NCBI RefSeq assembly: GCF_008641105.1
Contig: NZ_VTTI01000002.1
Coordinates: forward strand, 377,553 to 441,552
Source: Halopseudomonas salina
Lineage (GTDB): Bacteria > Pseudomonadota > Gammaproteobacteria > Pseudomonadales > Pseudomonadaceae
DNA: 64,000 nucleotides
Direction of reading: 5' to 3'
Part shown: piece after piece, positions 33,975 through 44,543 of the stretch
How positions within the stretch are numbered: the first letter of the stretch is position 1
Layout of the letters: each line of letters starts with the position of its first letter
Notes under the pieces: model-generated
Told to the model about the DNA's origin: nothing
The model's input: only the letters and a program-made list of their open reading frames with translations
Databases searched by the model: none
Program-made: the position numbers and the translations under genes

Positions 33975-33999
33975 ACTACTTTAGTACTGCTTTAGTGTG
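33975..33999 (+). promoter_or_regulatory. Two overlapping Erb-type dyads upstream of erbR
   Basis: ACTACTTTAGTACT (33975-33988) and ACTGCTTTAGTGTG (33986-33999) share the TT-centred dyad and have centres 11 bases apart, one helical turn. The tract lies 129 bases before the erbR ATG, suggesting autoregulation (inference). Confidence 0.58.
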
Positions 34000-34127
34000 C
34001 CAATGTATCATTTGCAATACAGTCGGCACGGGTTGTAATGCTCAAGTAGCAATGCCAAATCACTAGAAGGCTTTCTACTGCGAGCCGAAAACATAAAAAA
34101 ACAACAACAAACAGGTTGAAACTGGCC

Positions 34128-34790
34128 ATGTACAAGATACTGATAGCCGACGATCATCCATTATTCCGTGAAGCCATCTGCAATGTCATCACGACGGGAT
34201 TCGCTGGTTCGGAGCTTATTGAAACCAACGATCTGGACAGTGCACTGGTCATCGCCCAGGAGCAGGACGACCTGGATCTGATCCTGTTGGACCTGAACAT
34301 GCCTGGCATGCATGGCCTGAACGGCTTGATCACGCTGCGTAACGAGTCGCCTTCCATTCCGGTGGTGATTGTCTCTGCCGAGGAAGACAAGCAGGTGGTG
34401 TTGCAGGCGATCACTTATGGCGCCGTGGGTTTTATTACCAAGTCCTCACCACGGGCGGAAATGACCAGGGCCATCGAGCAGATAATGGCCGGGAATGTAT
34501 ACCTGCCCTCAGACATCATCCGCTCCAATCGTGTGATTACTCGCCGGCACCCGGAGGAGCACCCTGTATCCCCTGAGCTGCTGTATGCCCTGACGCGCAA
34601 GCAACTGCTGGTTCTGGAACGCATGGCCAAGGGCGAATCCAACAAACAGATTGCCTATCACCTGGAGATTGCGGAAACCACCGTCAAGGCTCATGTCTCG
34701 GCGATCTTGCGCAAGCTCAATGTACACAATCGCGTGCAGGCAATCCTGTCCGCGAGCGATGTCGATTTCAGCTCCTATCTGAGACGCTGA
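34128..34790 (+). CDS. erbR: LuxR-family response regulator ErbR (AgmR/PedR1-like)
   Basis: Master activator of PQQ-dependent alcohol oxidation in pseudomonads, 220 residues. The receiver carries DDHP near the start, the phospho-acceptor Asp in [14 protein letters not shown] and the Lys in FITKSSP. The C-terminal LuxR helix-turn-helix has [20 protein letters not shown] and [21 protein letters not shown] 34128 (MYKILIADD) is preferred over an upstream TTG because it matches the usual receiver start. It is convergent with ercS' and overlaps its 3' end by 16 bases. ErcS' and ErcS are the probable phosphodonors (established for this circuit in P. aeruginosa; inferred here). Confidence 0.9.
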   Translation: MYKILIADDHPLFREAICNVITTGFAGSELIETNDLDSALVIAQEQDDLDLILLDLNMPGMHGLNGLITLRNESPSIPVVIVSAEEDKQVVLQAITYGAVGFITKSSPRAEMTRAIEQIMAGNVYLPSDIIRSNRVITRRHPEEHPVSPELLYALTRKQLLVLERMAKGESNKQIAYHLEIAETTVKAHVSAILRKLNVHNRVQAILSASDVDFSSYLRR

Positions 34791-37411
34791 ACGTCCCTTG
34801 GCTGGCCCGCCTGAGTGGCCAGCAAGTGCCCCATTGCGGTCTTCAGTTTCAGCGGCTTCACGGGCTTGTGCATCAGCACATGCCCCAACTCGCGCACCTG
34901 AAGCTTGAGGTCGTTACTGTAGTTTGCCGTTATCAGTAGCACTGGCAGTGGATGCCCCCGTCTACCGTTGATAGTGGCGACCACATCCACTCCATTGACC
35001 TCGTTATCCAGATGGTAGTCGGCTATCAGCAGGTCAGCGTGGGCATGGAAGTTGTCAACCTGGCTGGCGAGGTCTTCTTCAGACAGTGCCGTTACTACAT
35101 GACAGCCCCACCCTTCCAGGAGCGTACGCATTGCTGCACAGATCGATGCATCATTATCCAGCACCCAGACGCGGGCATCCTGCAATCTTTGCCCCTGCAT
35201 CATCGGCGCTGCGGAAGGTTGATCGAGCCTTGTCTGCAGCTGACCGTAGGGTAGATCGACCGAAAATACCGAACCCCGCCCTTCCCAGGAGCGCACACGG
35301 ATGCGGTGACCCAGCATTCGCGCAATCTTGTCCACAATTGCCAGCCCCAGGCCCAAGCCGCGGTCTCGGGTGTTTGCGCTGGGATTTACCCGTTTGAATT
35401 CCTGGAAGATCTCGAGCAACTTATCTTCTGGGATGCCCATACCGGTGTCCCATACTTCAATGCGCAGACCGTGGGCCTGGCGACGACACCCCAGCAGCAA
35501 TTTTCCGGATTGAGTATAGCGAATCGCATTGGTGAGAAAGTTTCGGAGAATGCGCGCCAGCAACTGTGCATCACTACGCACGACCGCATCGCTGCCGACA
35601 AAATGCAATTCAAGGCCCTCCACGCCTGCTATCTGGCGATACTCGTTGGCCAGATTATCAAGCAGCTCAGAGAGCTTGAAAGGGGCGATATCGGGCTTGA
35701 TAACGCCGGCGTCCAGCTTGGAAATATCCACCAGTGTCTCCAGGAGATTTTCCACATCCTCCAGGGAGTGACTGACCTGCCTGATCAGCGGGGCACTTAC
35801 CTCAGGCACCTCATGCTCAAGTAGCGCACCGGTAAACAGACGTGCTGCATTGAGAGGTTGCAGCAAGTCGTGACTGACTGCCGCCAGGAACTTGGTTTTC
35901 GACATATTTGCCTGCTCGGCCTCACGCTTGGCCTCCCGCAGACGTGACTCAACCTGGGCCCTTTCACTGATTTCCTGTCGCAGTTGGGTATTGAGCTCGG
36001 TCAGTTCCTGCGTGCGTTCGAGGACACGCTGCTCCAGGTGCTGATAGGCTTCGCGCAGGGCTACGGCGGTATGTCGTCGTTCAGTGATATCGCGGATCAA
36101 TACAAAGATACCGATCACCTTGCCCTGCGCATCGCGGTTGGGCACATAGGATCGCAACAGATACCGCTCAAGATTCTCCGCGTTGCATTCGTCGAATTCA
36201 AAGGTGACGCTCTCGCCCTGAAATGCACGCTCTATATAAGGTTGCAAGCGCGCAAACTGCTCCTGGCTATGAATCCGACGCAAGCTCTTGTTCTGGCTCT
36301 CGCCACGCCGCCAACCGTACCACTCGTCATACACCTTGTTGGTGAACTGATAGGTCAGATCCTCGCCCACATAGGCAATCAGTGCGGGTACATGATCAGT
36401 AATCAGCCGGACCCAGCGCTCGCTCTCCAGCAAGGCCTTGGCGTAAAGATCACGCTCGGTAATGTCAGTATAGGTATTGACGTAACCGCCCGTCGGCATC
36501 GGGTGAGTGCGCACTTCCAGCACCTTTCCGTTGGCCAGACGCTGCTCGCAGGTCAGTTGCTCGCTTCCCGAAATGCCGTATCGGCCCGGAACAAACAACT
36601 CCAGCTCGCTTTCATCCATCACCTCGGCAAAAGGCCGGTGGGGCTCAATTGGCGCCAGCCCGGCCAATTCAAGGAAACGCCCATTCCAGACCTCGATACC
36701 GCCTTGCTCGTTGATCACTGCCACGCCCTGGGACAGACTGTCGACTGTGCGCTGGAGCAGCCGGGTTTTCTGCGCCAGAGCCTTTTCTCGTCGCGCAGTT
36801 TCTGATTGCTTGAGATCGGTGATATCCGTGTACATTATTACCAGGCCGCCTTCACTGGTCAGCCGCTCACTGACCTGTACCCAGCGTTGGCCGCGCAGCT
36901 GATACAGAACATGACCGTCAGCTGCCGCGTCGACCTCGGTTACCAGTCCAGTGCTTACCGCAAGACGCTTGATCTCGGACAAGGACGTTCCAGCCGTGAC
37001 CTCCGCTCGCGTGCCTTTCCAGAACGCGGCAAAACGGCTGTTGAAAAGGACGATACGCTCGTACCTGTCAAACAACACTAATGCATCAGAAACGCTTTCT
37101 ATGGCATCTGAAAGGTGATGGTGTGCGCGCTCAGCGTGCGCCCGAGCATCGATCAGCAGTCGATTGCTGGCCTGGAGTTCAGCCATGGTTTCGTTCAAGG
37201 CATGGGTTCGCTCCCGTACCTGCTCGGCCAGTTCGACCGAGTGCTGGAACGCCGCATAGCTTTCGGTACGTTGACTGGAACTGGATTCCACGCGCTCGAT
37301 CAGTGCCGCATTGATGCGCCGCAGCTTATTGTTCTCGGCCCGCAGTCTGCGCACTTCCGCGTTATCAGAAGACTCCTGAGAGGATGCAAGCGGTTCAGTC
37401 AGGTAGGGCAA
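34775..37411 (-). CDS. ercS': Multi-PAS hybrid sensor histidine kinase ErcS'
   Basis: Cytoplasmic hybrid kinase of 878 residues with no clear transmembrane helix. An N-terminal coiled coil (about 15-90) is followed by three to four PAS domains (about 95-460, with [34 protein letters not shown] and [16 protein letters not shown]). Next come HisKA with [17 protein letters not shown], HATPase with [16 protein letters not shown], and a C-terminal receiver (about 750-870) with Asp in [14 protein letters not shown] and Lys in [10 protein letters not shown]. The start overlaps the FIST gene by 17 bases. P. aeruginosa ErcS' (NahK-like) acts in ethanol oxidation control. The 3' end overlaps erbR. Confidence 0.88.
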   Translation of the reverse strand: MPYLTEPLASSQESSDNAEVRRLRAENNKLRRINAALIERVESSSSQRTESYAAFQHSVELAEQVRERTHALNETMAELQASNRLLIDARAHAERAHHHLSDAIESVSDALVLFDRYERIVLFNSRFAAFWKGTRAEVTAGTSLSEIKRLAVSTGLVTEVDAAADGHVLYQLRGQRWVQVSERLTSEGGLVIMYTDITDLKQSETARREKALAQKTRLLQRTVDSLSQGVAVINEQGGIEVWNGRFLELAGLAPIEPHRPFAEVMDESELELFVPGRYGISGSEQLTCEQRLANGKVLEVRTHPMPTGGYVNTYTDITERDLYAKALLESERWVRLITDHVPALIAYVGEDLTYQFTNKVYDEWYGWRRGESQNKSLRRIHSQEQFARLQPYIERAFQGESVTFEFDECNAENLERYLLRSYVPNRDAQGKVIGIFVLIRDITERRHTAVALREAYQHLEQRVLERTQELTELNTQLRQEISERAQVESRLREAKREAEQANMSKTKFLAAVSHDLLQPLNAARLFTGALLEHEVPEVSAPLIRQVSHSLEDVENLLETLVDISKLDAGVIKPDIAPFKLSELLDNLANEYRQIAGVEGLELHFVGSDAVVRSDAQLLARILRNFLTNAIRYTQSGKLLLGCRRQAHGLRIEVWDTGMGIPEDKLLEIFQEFKRVNPSANTRDRGLGLGLAIVDKIARMLGHRIRVRSWEGRGSVFSVDLPYGQLQTRLDQPSAAPMMQGQRLQDARVWVLDNDASICAAMRTLLEGWGCHVVTALSEEDLASQVDNFHAHADLLIADYHLDNEVNGVDVVATINGRRGHPLPVLLITANYSNDLKLQVRELGHVLMHKPVKPLKLKTAMGHLLATQAGQPRDVQRLR

Positions 37412-38543
37412 AGGCCACCCCGGTAAACGTCTGGTTGATGTGCATACCGTTGTATTGTTCGCCGTAGGTATTGAATCCCACTACCTTGCTGCTTGCCAGA
37501 AAGGCAGAAAGCGCCTGGTCTTCGCCGCGCAACTCGGCTTCCTTGCGGCGCAGAAAGCAATCGCAGCCGAGAATCAGCACCGGCTCGCCCAGGCGCTGAC
37601 GTAATATCTCAAATTGAACCTGTAAACCCGGCAATAGAGGTCCAGGACGCATCGCGGTCAACACTATTCCGGTGTCTACCGCGCAATAAAAGGTCAAGCT
37701 CAGGTCGGCATTGACCCTTTGAATCGAGCGCACATAGAACTGGTCACGAATACGTACAGCCAGAGCGTTGAGAGCAAAGGTGGAAAGGTTCAGATCCTCT
37801 ACTGCCACCCCGACCAGACGTGCGTATTCCTCGGCCGCAGGCTCTGCATTGAGCTCCAGAACAGTGCGCGTATCGCTGTCTGCCGCGGTAACAACCAGCT
37901 TGTTTTCCATCGGCTGCATGTGGTGCGTGGTGAATACCTCGAAATCCAGCCAGGTATTGAACATGATTACCACTGCAGCCCCGGTATGGAAGACGCCCTG
38001 GTAATACACATGGGTATGACTCAGGTGATTATCATCACCCGCAGAGCCACCAAAATTGGGAATGCTGCCCAGGGCAGTACTCAGGGTCGACAGCACCACC
38101 TCCTCCCGGCTTGAAAGCCCGTCGAGCAAGGTCAGGGCAAATGTCTGGTCCTTGATGGGCGCAAGGCCGATACCCCGGCAATGGCTGAGCATCTGGTCAA
38201 CAGCTGACTGCGCGTCGACCAGCGTAAAATTGTCCAATGCCTGAATCAGGGTGCAATCCACAGCAAAGGCGGACGAGTCAAAGCCAACAGCACTGATACA
38301 ACCTCGCCCATACCCATCGGACGTTATCTCACCAGCGCTGGTGCAGCCGATGACCATCACCCCGGAAAAAACACGCTCCAGCGCCTCGGCCAGTGGCGCC
38401 AGCGAGTATTCCGCAGAACAGAAAAACAGGACGCAACCAAGCCCCGGATGCCGTAACTGATCCGCCAATTCGGCAGCGGCCAGCTCAGGATCCTGTACGC
38501 AGGTCCTGGCTGTGAGAAAACACTGCGTCACTGTGCGATGCAT
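37395..38543 (-). CDS. FIST-domain sensory protein
   Basis: A protein of 382 residues with FIST N (about 30-200, with VMVIGCTSAGEITSDG and GSAGDDNHLSHTHVYYQG) and FIST C (about 210-360, with LGCDCFLRRKEAEL and VGFNTYGEQYNGMHINQT). FIST domains bind small ligands and are found next to signalling proteins. ATG 38543 is chosen because GGAGCC lies 7 bases upstream; an ATG 10 codons upstream has no ribosome site. It overlaps ercS' and should be cotranscribed with it, suggesting it feeds ligand information to the kinase (inference). An Erb-type dyad lies at 38611-38624. Confidence 0.88.
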   Translation of the reverse strand: MHRTVTQCFLTARTCVQDPELAAAELADQLRHPGLGCVLFFCSAEYSLAPLAEALERVFSGVMVIGCTSAGEITSDGYGRGCISAVGFDSSAFAVDCTLIQALDNFTLVDAQSAVDQMLSHCRGIGLAPIKDQTFALTLLDGLSSREEVVLSTLSTALGSIPNFGGSAGDDNHLSHTHVYYQGVFHTGAAVVIMFNTWLDFEVFTTHHMQPMENKLVVTAADSDTRTVLELNAEPAAEEYARLVGVAVEDLNLSTFALNALAVRIRDQFYVRSIQRVNADLSLTFYCAVDTGIVLTAMRPGPLLPGLQVQFEILRQRLGEPVLILGCDCFLRRKEAELRGEDQALSAFLASSKVVGFNTYGEQYNGMHINQTFTGVAFALPD

Positions 38544-38610
38544 GAAAGGCTCCGTGGCTGGTTCATCCGCCATAACATCGATTCTAGTCAGGCGTAAAGT
38601 CGATCAACAT

Positions 38611-38624
38611 GCTACTTGAGTACT
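38611..38624 (-). promoter_or_regulatory. Erb-type dyad upstream of the FIST-ercS' operon
   Basis: On the plus strand GCTACTTGAGTACT shares 10 of the 12 arm positions of AGTACY..RGTACT, with TG in place of TT at the centre. It lies 68 bases before the FIST ATG. Confidence 0.5.
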
Positions 38625-38649
38625 GTCTCAGCACGCCTTAAGACGCAAA

Positions 38650-38678
38650 CAAAACAACCGAAGCCAGGCTTCGGTTGT
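38650..38678 (-). terminator. Terminator of the porin gene
   Basis: ACAACCGAAGCC at 38654-38665 and its complement at 38667-38678 form a long stem. On the minus strand it is followed by a T-rich tail. It begins 20 bases after the porin stop. Confidence 0.85.
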
Positions 38679-38698
38679 GTATGGAACTGCCAAATTAC

Positions 38699-39865
38699 CT
38701 ACCAGCTGAGCACAACACCCAGGGCAATGGTGTCTGTCTCCTCAATGGTTTGCTTGGTGGTGGTGTTTTCTATCTCGAACTGATTGTATTCGGCAACCAG
38801 TGTCAGGTTGTCATTGATGCTGTGGAATACACCCAGACCACGAGTCTCATAATCCGCCTTGAAACCCAGTCCGTTGCCATCATCCTCGGTCTTGCCAAAC
38901 GACAGGGCCACGCGTGTCTTGTCCGCAAATTTGTAGGATCCCTGCAGCAGGTATCCGGTGCTGTCGATCTCACGCAGAACCGGCTCCCCAGCGTTGTTGG
39001 TGAAAAACGGGTTGACCCCTTCGGCGTCAAAACCCGAAGCTGTCAATGACATGTTCCCCATCTTCGCCTGCAGACCGTAACCCAGACCCTGGGAAGTGAC
39101 TGAATCAACGGTGGAGTCGGTATTTTCGGATTTCTGATGCATACCGTTTACCCAGCTGAACAAATCAACGCCACCCAGTTGCGTCTGGTAGGTAATCTCT
39201 GATTCAAAGCGCGGCGTGTCCTGGTAGTTCTTGCCCACAACGGAATCATCGGTTGTGTCCACAGGATCCATGATGCCGACCGCAACCCGGAAACCACTCA
39301 TGATCGGAGAGCGGTAAGTGATCTGTGCCGTGGGAAACGGATAGGGGTAGCCGGTACCGATATTACCGAAGGACACACCGCCGCCATCGACCAGGCCCAG
39401 GGTGTCGCTCACCTGACCGTAACCGGAAAGAAATTCATCAACAAAAATGTTCGAGCGGGAAAACAAGCCGAAATCCTTGCCGACCAACACCTCGCCCCAT
39501 TCACCCGCGACGGTGCCGTAGAATTGCCGTACGTCGATTGCGGTGCTGGTGCCATTGGTTTCGCCATCATTGATGGTGACCCAGAACGACGAACGTGCAC
39601 CCATCGTCAGGTTGTCCATCTTCTTGCCCATGTTGAAACCGATATAGTTGGGCAGGAAACCCATCTTCACCCGGGATTGGTCCCGGTCCAGGGTGTCATT
39701 GATATTGTCTGTGTCGGTCTGAACGTAGAAGGCGTTGACGTAGCCGTCTGCGGAAAAGGTGGTGCCGTCTTCGTCATACAGAGTGATTGCTGCACTGGCC
39801 GGGGCGCTCAGGATGGTTGCTGCGAGGGCAGTCAGTACTGGGTAGACCGATTTTTTGTTTTTCAT
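38699..39865 (-). CDS. Outer-membrane porin (Gram-negative porin family)
   Basis: A 388-residue precursor with a signal peptide (VYPVLTALAATILSAPASA). It consists of alternating beta strands typical of general porins, such as GRVKMGFLPNY-like and VRQFYGTVAGEWGEVLVGKD segments. It ends in VVLSW with the C-terminal aromatic residue recognised by the BAM machinery. Acidic loops (TDTDNINDTLDRDQ) suggest a marine or cation-tolerant setting. It lies between the FIST and pqqF genes in the same orientation and could admit alcohols to the periplasm (inference). It has its own terminator. Confidence 0.88.
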   Translation of the reverse strand: MKNKKSVYPVLTALAATILSAPASAAITLYDEDGTTFSADGYVNAFYVQTDTDNINDTLDRDQSRVKMGFLPNYIGFNMGKKMDNLTMGARSSFWVTINDGETNGTSTAIDVRQFYGTVAGEWGEVLVGKDFGLFSRSNIFVDEFLSGYGQVSDTLGLVDGGGVSFGNIGTGYPYPFPTAQITYRSPIMSGFRVAVGIMDPVDTTDDSVVGKNYQDTPRFESEITYQTQLGGVDLFSWVNGMHQKSENTDSTVDSVTSQGLGYGLQAKMGNMSLTASGFDAEGVNPFFTNNAGEPVLREIDSTGYLLQGSYKFADKTRVALSFGKTEDDGNGLGFKADYETRGLGVFHSINDNLTLVAEYNQFEIENTTTKQTIEETDTIALGVVLSW

Positions 39866-39982
39866 TTTTACTCTCCGATGTGATCCATGGCTGACGGATT
39901 AGAACGTCCAGCCGATTATCGGAAAGCTGCGGGCCAGGCCCTATTGTGCCTGGGGAGCAAAACCGGTGCGCTTTGGTTGTGC

Positions 39983-42676
39983 CTATAAAGCGCCGGTACT
40001 ACTGTGCTTTTGCAGGTGTACCTGGTGCGCTACCTTGGTATTGGTTTCGCTGGCCAGACGCAGGCGCAACGCTCTCTCCCAGAGTTGCGACTGAACGACC
40101 TGCCATTGCTCCGCTCGCATACCTCGCAATACTTCACACTCCGCCTCAAGACTCTGGCCTTCACGCCCGAGCAGTGTGCTCCAGCACTCTTCAAACATGC
40201 GGTCAGCGGCGCTTTGCTGAGCCTGGAGGGCCTGTGCCAGGCGCTCAGCCTGGGCCTTTATGAGGGCAAAAGGCATAGCCGCTACCAGCTCTTGCTGCTC
40301 GAGGAGAAACTCGTCCACTGCGCGGGTTATCTGCTTGTGGTCATGACTGGGAGATTGGACCAGAAACAATAACCCAGGTACTCCCGAAATCGGATGATAG
40401 CGAGCTACAACCCAGTAACCCAGTTGCTGTCTGGTTCGCAGATCGTCAAAGAAGGGGCTGGCCAGCAGTTGCTGCAGAAGCCGCCAGCCAGCGCGCTCAA
40501 GCACACCACCACTGGGCGCCTGACAGTACAGCAACTGGCATCTATCCGGGGCCAGCACGGGAATAGAGAGTGACTCGATACCTGCTTGCAATACTCTGGG
40601 ACGAGGTTCAGCCCAGCCAAAGCTCCGCTTCAGGCCCGGAAACCCTGATGCCATGAGGTAGCCGTCGAGCGTGCTCGCATGCAGGCCAGAGGGTTTCAGC
40701 CAGAGCAGTTGTGCCTGCTCGCTTAGATGGCGCCACACATTCAATGCCGTTGTCGCAGTCATCTGATCATCCAGACTGAAGCCACACTCTGCAGCGTCGG
40801 CAAGCAGCCATGCATCCAGCTCCGACAGGCAGCGATAGGCCGGCAGTTGCGCAGCCTGCTCCGCCTGCCAGCAGTAAAGTCGATGACAGGCAAGGTCCAG
40901 CAAGCCGGGCGCAGGGGGCTGTGTGATAGCACCGATTACGCTACGCAGAATGCCTGGCACAGAGCTATCCGTCCCATCTGCCAGGCCTGATAGCGTCAGG
41001 CTGAGCACGCCAGCGTCCTGCTGCCAGGCGATCCTGACGCCTGACAGTTCTGCGCGGCGCGCAATGGGCTCGATCTGCAAAGCCCAGCACGATTGCAGCA
41101 AATACCGCTGCGCCCGGGTGCTCTGCCCCATAGGCCAACACCAGGCCAGACGTGTTTGTACCTGCTGCCCTGAGTGTTCGGTGTGGCCGTCTCGAGCAGG
41201 CAAGTCGTGCTGCCGAAACCCCGGCAATTGCGTAATACAGACTATCGGGTTGTTGCTGCCCATCGCACAGTCGAAATCGGGCCCCTGGTCAGATTGTAAT
41301 GGCGCTTTCAGAACCGGCGCACGCCATGTCAGTTCACTAAGCGTATAACCGGTGCCGGTCCATGGTGTTCTCTCAGTCCATGTGGCATTGCGGCGCGGCT
41401 GTACAAGCAGCAGTCTGGTCGGCTGCAGCTGGTCCAGCAGGCGCCGCCAACGCTGGGCATTGACGGGTTGCCGGTTTGCCGTTGGTTCAAGCAGATGGTC
41501 AACCGGTAAGCGCATCAACCGGTGTGCAAGATCCTTGAGCCACTCGACCGGGTCACCCTGGCGCCCCCGGGCAAAGGCCTGATCCAGCAGGCAGGTTCTG
41601 GCTGCAAACGGCCAGCATTGCGGGTCCACCTCCAGCAGCCAGTTCAGCCAGCTCTGCCATGCATCCAGCAATTGCTGGTAATTCTCCAGCTTGAGTAGTG
41701 GTTCAAGTTCGACGTAGAGCAACGCCTGGTTGTCCGCCATCACCTCAATCCGGACATGCAGTTCGGCAATCAGGCCACACTCACGCAGCCAACCCAGGGC
41801 ACCCGCGGGACCAGGACTGGCGATCCACTCACACAACCACGCGCCACTGCTGTCGTGCTCCAGCCAGTCGAGTCCGGTCAGCGGATAGACCAATTGCCAT
41901 CTGGGCGACCCCTGTGCTGTCTCACGCTGAAGGCGGCAGGGCAATCTTTTGGGGTCAAATAACGGCGGTCGACAACGTTTCGGTCGCCCGCCCGGTATTT
42001 GCCGGTCTGCAAATGCAATGGCCAAACTGAGTAACGCTGCGGGCGTTTGCTTGGCATGAAGCACCAGAAGCATGTCTGCCGCGCGATAATACTGCTGATG
42101 AAAGCCCCGCAAGTGCTGCACCAGATCAGCGTCAGTGCCGGTGAGGCTTACTGCGTTTCCGGCGCTGAAACGGCTCATCGGGTGTGCCGGATCAAGAGCT
42201 GCAGCCATGGCTGCCTGCTGATGCAAGGCATCATCTGCCAAACGCGTATGAAATTCCGCGTCTATGACCTGACGCTCGGTACCCACCAGGGAGGGTTCAA
42301 ACAACGGTGCGCAGAGCATGTCGCCCAGCTGCTCAATACAGGGTGATAGCCCATCGGGGCCAACGCTGAAAAAGAAGCGGGTAATTTGTGCCGCGGTGCT
42401 GGCATTGAAACGGCCCGCATAGCGATTCACAAGTGCGGGGAAAGAGCCGGGATGCGGATAACCCTCGGAGCCCATGAACAACATGTGTTCCAGCAGATGG
42501 GCCAAGCCGGAATGGCCGCCTAGCTCGTCTTCACTGCCCACGTCTACCTGGGCTACACAGGTTGCAAGACTGGCCTCAGGGTCGCTGATCAGCAGGCAGC
42601 GCAAACCATTGGCATGCTGATAAAGCCGATAATCACGACCATCGCGGGGAGTGGCAGCCAGAGGAATACAATGCAC
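39983..42676 (-). CDS. pqqF: PQQ biosynthesis protease PqqF (M16 family)
   Basis: Zinc protease that trims the PqqA peptide after PqqE crosslinking. The GTG at 42676 is preferred since AGGAG lies 7-8 bases upstream, giving 897 residues (opening VHCIPLAATPRDG). A TTG 15 codons upstream has no ribosome site. The inverted zinc motif is in GLAHLLEHMLFMGSEGYP (HxxEH) with the distal Glu in DAEFHTR. Three further M16-like domains fill the rest, as in insulinase-type monomers. It has its own promoter region with two Erb-type dyads and follows ercS by 109 bases. Confidence 0.88.
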   Translation of the reverse strand: MHCIPLAATPRDGRDYRLYQHANGLRCLLISDPEASLATCVAQVDVGSEDELGGHSGLAHLLEHMLFMGSEGYPHPGSFPALVNRYAGRFNASTAAQITRFFFSVGPDGLSPCIEQLGDMLCAPLFEPSLVGTERQVIDAEFHTRLADDALHQQAAMAAALDPAHPMSRFSAGNAVSLTGTDADLVQHLRGFHQQYYRAADMLLVLHAKQTPAALLSLAIAFADRQIPGGRPKRCRPPLFDPKRLPCRLQRETAQGSPRWQLVYPLTGLDWLEHDSSGAWLCEWIASPGPAGALGWLRECGLIAELHVRIEVMADNQALLYVELEPLLKLENYQQLLDAWQSWLNWLLEVDPQCWPFAARTCLLDQAFARGRQGDPVEWLKDLAHRLMRLPVDHLLEPTANRQPVNAQRWRRLLDQLQPTRLLLVQPRRNATWTERTPWTGTGYTLSELTWRAPVLKAPLQSDQGPDFDCAMGSNNPIVCITQLPGFRQHDLPARDGHTEHSGQQVQTRLAWCWPMGQSTRAQRYLLQSCWALQIEPIARRAELSGVRIAWQQDAGVLSLTLSGLADGTDSSVPGILRSVIGAITQPPAPGLLDLACHRLYCWQAEQAAQLPAYRCLSELDAWLLADAAECGFSLDDQMTATTALNVWRHLSEQAQLLWLKPSGLHASTLDGYLMASGFPGLKRSFGWAEPRPRVLQAGIESLSIPVLAPDRCQLLYCQAPSGGVLERAGWRLLQQLLASPFFDDLRTRQQLGYWVVARYHPISGVPGLLFLVQSPSHDHKQITRAVDEFLLEQQELVAAMPFALIKAQAERLAQALQAQQSAADRMFEECWSTLLGREGQSLEAECEVLRGMRAEQWQVVQSQLWERALRLRLASETNTKVAHQVHLQKHSSTGAL

Positions 42677-42742
42677 TGAGCGCTCCTGGGCGGATCTTGG
42701 CAGCCCAGAGTAACCCCGCAAGCCGGGCTTTTATTCCCAAAT

Positions 42743-42777
42743 GCCACCAAAGTAGTAATGAGTGACACTAAAGCACT
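42743..42777 (-). promoter_or_regulatory. Pair of Erb-type dyads upstream of pqqF
   Basis: Read on the minus strand, AGTGCTTTAGTGTC (42764-42777) and ACTACTTTGGTGGC (42743-42756) are related to the dyad before erbR. Their centres are 21 bases apart, two helical turns. They lie 67-101 bases before the GTG start. Confidence 0.58.
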
Positions 42778-42785
42778 AGGTGCGG

Positions 42786-44543
42786 TTACTCCTTGAGCAT
42801 CTGCCCGAGCATCGCGCGTAGCTTGGCTGCCTTCAATGGCTTGCCAAGCACCGGAATACCCAGCTCACGGAGGGTCTGCTGACAGTGCTCACTGCGATCG
42901 GCTGTGATCATGATCGCCGGTACCACCTGCTGCCAATGCTCGCGCAAGCTACTTACCGCGTCGCAGCCGTTGCGGCCCTCATCCAGGTGATAGTCGACCA
43001 GAACCGCATCCGGGACGGATCCGCCAAGTTGTTCCAGCGCGGCTTCATGGTGAACCGCCACCCGCACATTGGCGCCCCACTGTTCCAGCAGGTCGCGCAT
43101 GCTATCGAGAATGATCTGTTCATTATCTATTACCAGCAAAAGCCGTCCCTGCAGCGGTGCAACAAGCTGCTCCAGAACCCTGGCGGAGGGCAGCGGCGCG
43201 GCTGGCGCCATGGTAGCCAACGGGACACTGACCGAAAATACCGAACCCCGGCCAACTCTGGAGCGCACCGTCACGCCGGCCTCCAGAAGCGTGGCGATAC
43301 GTTCGACAATCGCTAGCCCCAACCCCACGCCTTTGCGCTTTCCCTGCAGGTCTGACTGCGGAAGATTTGCCGACTGGGAGAGCTGATTGAACTCCTTGAA
43401 AATCGCGCGAAACTGCTCGACAGGTATGCCGCGCCCGGTATCCCAGACCTGTATTTCCAACCGACCGCCCTGCCTGCGAGCCCCGATCAGCACCCCTCCC
43501 CGATCCGTATAACGGATGGCATTACTCAGGAGGTTACGCAAAATCCGGCTGAACAGCCGGTAATCGGTATGCACCGCGCAGTCCGAGGGATGCATGCGCA
43601 AGCGGATGCCATTGAGGTCGGCCAACCCCTGAAACTCGGCAACCAGCGGCTCGATCAACTCCGCAAGACTATAGTTGCCGAGCTCCGGCTTGACGTTGCT
43701 CTGATCCAGACGGGCGATATCGAGCAGGTCGGTGAGCATGTCCTCGGCGCTTTCCAGCGCGCAATGGGAACGCTCGACCAGTTGCGCCTCGTCTGCCGGC
43801 AATGTCCGCTCACGCAGGGTCGACATCAACAAACGCGCTGCATTCATCGGTTGGAGCAGGTCGTGACTGGCCGCAGCGAGGTAACGATCCTTGCTCGTAT
43901 TGGCCTGCTCAGCGGCATCCCTGGCTTCGCGCAGCGCCCGTTGAACCCTCTCACGCTCGATAATCTGGTGGCGTAAATCCGTATTCAACGCTTCCAGTTC
44001 CTGAGTGCGCGCCTGCACTCGCCGCTCCAGATCCTCGTTCAGCCGCTGCATGCTTGCCTGGGCGTTCTTGCGCTCGGTGATGTCGGCGACAAACCCCTCG
44101 ACCACAGGCCCCTGCGCATCGGGGCGAAGCAGCATATTGATGCGTACATCCAGGTGCCGTCCATCGGCGCGAACCAGGCGCGTTTCGTATCCGGCCAGCT
44201 CACCCTGGCTCAACAACGCGCGGGTGATGGCCTGGAGCTCCTGGTCGCCATCAACAAAAACAGCTGCCCAACCCTTGTCGTGGCCAGCAATCACGGCTTG
44301 TGCATCGGGATAGCCGAGCATGCGGGCCAGGGCCCGGTTGACCGACAGAAATCCCTGGTCGAGCCCCGCCTGAAAGATACCGTGAAGCGCATTCTCGAAC
44401 AGCCATTTGTAGCGATTGCGCTCGGCTTCCAGGTCCTCCAGTCGCGCCAGCAATTCGGGATAATAACTCTTGCGCGACGACTGGGAGCCCAGCCCCAGCA
44501 ACCCCGTCAGTACTTCCCGGCGTGGGTCAGAGGGCTTCTGCAT
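42786..44543 (-). CDS. ercS: PAS hybrid sensor histidine kinase ErcS
   Basis: Soluble hybrid kinase (585 residues) of the erb circuit. ATG 44543 is chosen because GAGG lies 8 bases upstream; it overlaps the ercA stop by 17 bases, so the two are cotranscribed. A coiled coil near the N-terminus precedes a PAS domain (about 50-165, with LFENALHGIFQAGLDQGF). A second coiled coil, HisKA (RYLAAASHDLLQPMNAARL), HATPase (GVGLGLAIVERIATLL) and a C-terminal receiver with Asp in AVLVDYHLDEGRNG follow. It resembles the C-terminal half of ErcS', suggesting an old duplication. Confidence 0.88.
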   Translation of the reverse strand: MQKPSDPRREVLTGLLGLGSQSSRKSYYPELLARLEDLEAERNRYKWLFENALHGIFQAGLDQGFLSVNRALARMLGYPDAQAVIAGHDKGWAAVFVDGDQELQAITRALLSQGELAGYETRLVRADGRHLDVRINMLLRPDAQGPVVEGFVADITERKNAQASMQRLNEDLERRVQARTQELEALNTDLRHQIIERERVQRALREARDAAEQANTSKDRYLAAASHDLLQPMNAARLLMSTLRERTLPADEAQLVERSHCALESAEDMLTDLLDIARLDQSNVKPELGNYSLAELIEPLVAEFQGLADLNGIRLRMHPSDCAVHTDYRLFSRILRNLLSNAIRYTDRGGVLIGARRQGGRLEIQVWDTGRGIPVEQFRAIFKEFNQLSQSANLPQSDLQGKRKGVGLGLAIVERIATLLEAGVTVRSRVGRGSVFSVSVPLATMAPAAPLPSARVLEQLVAPLQGRLLLVIDNEQIILDSMRDLLEQWGANVRVAVHHEAALEQLGGSVPDAVLVDYHLDEGRNGCDAVSSLREHWQQVVPAIMITADRSEHCQQTLRELGIPVLGKPLKAAKLRAMLGQMLKE

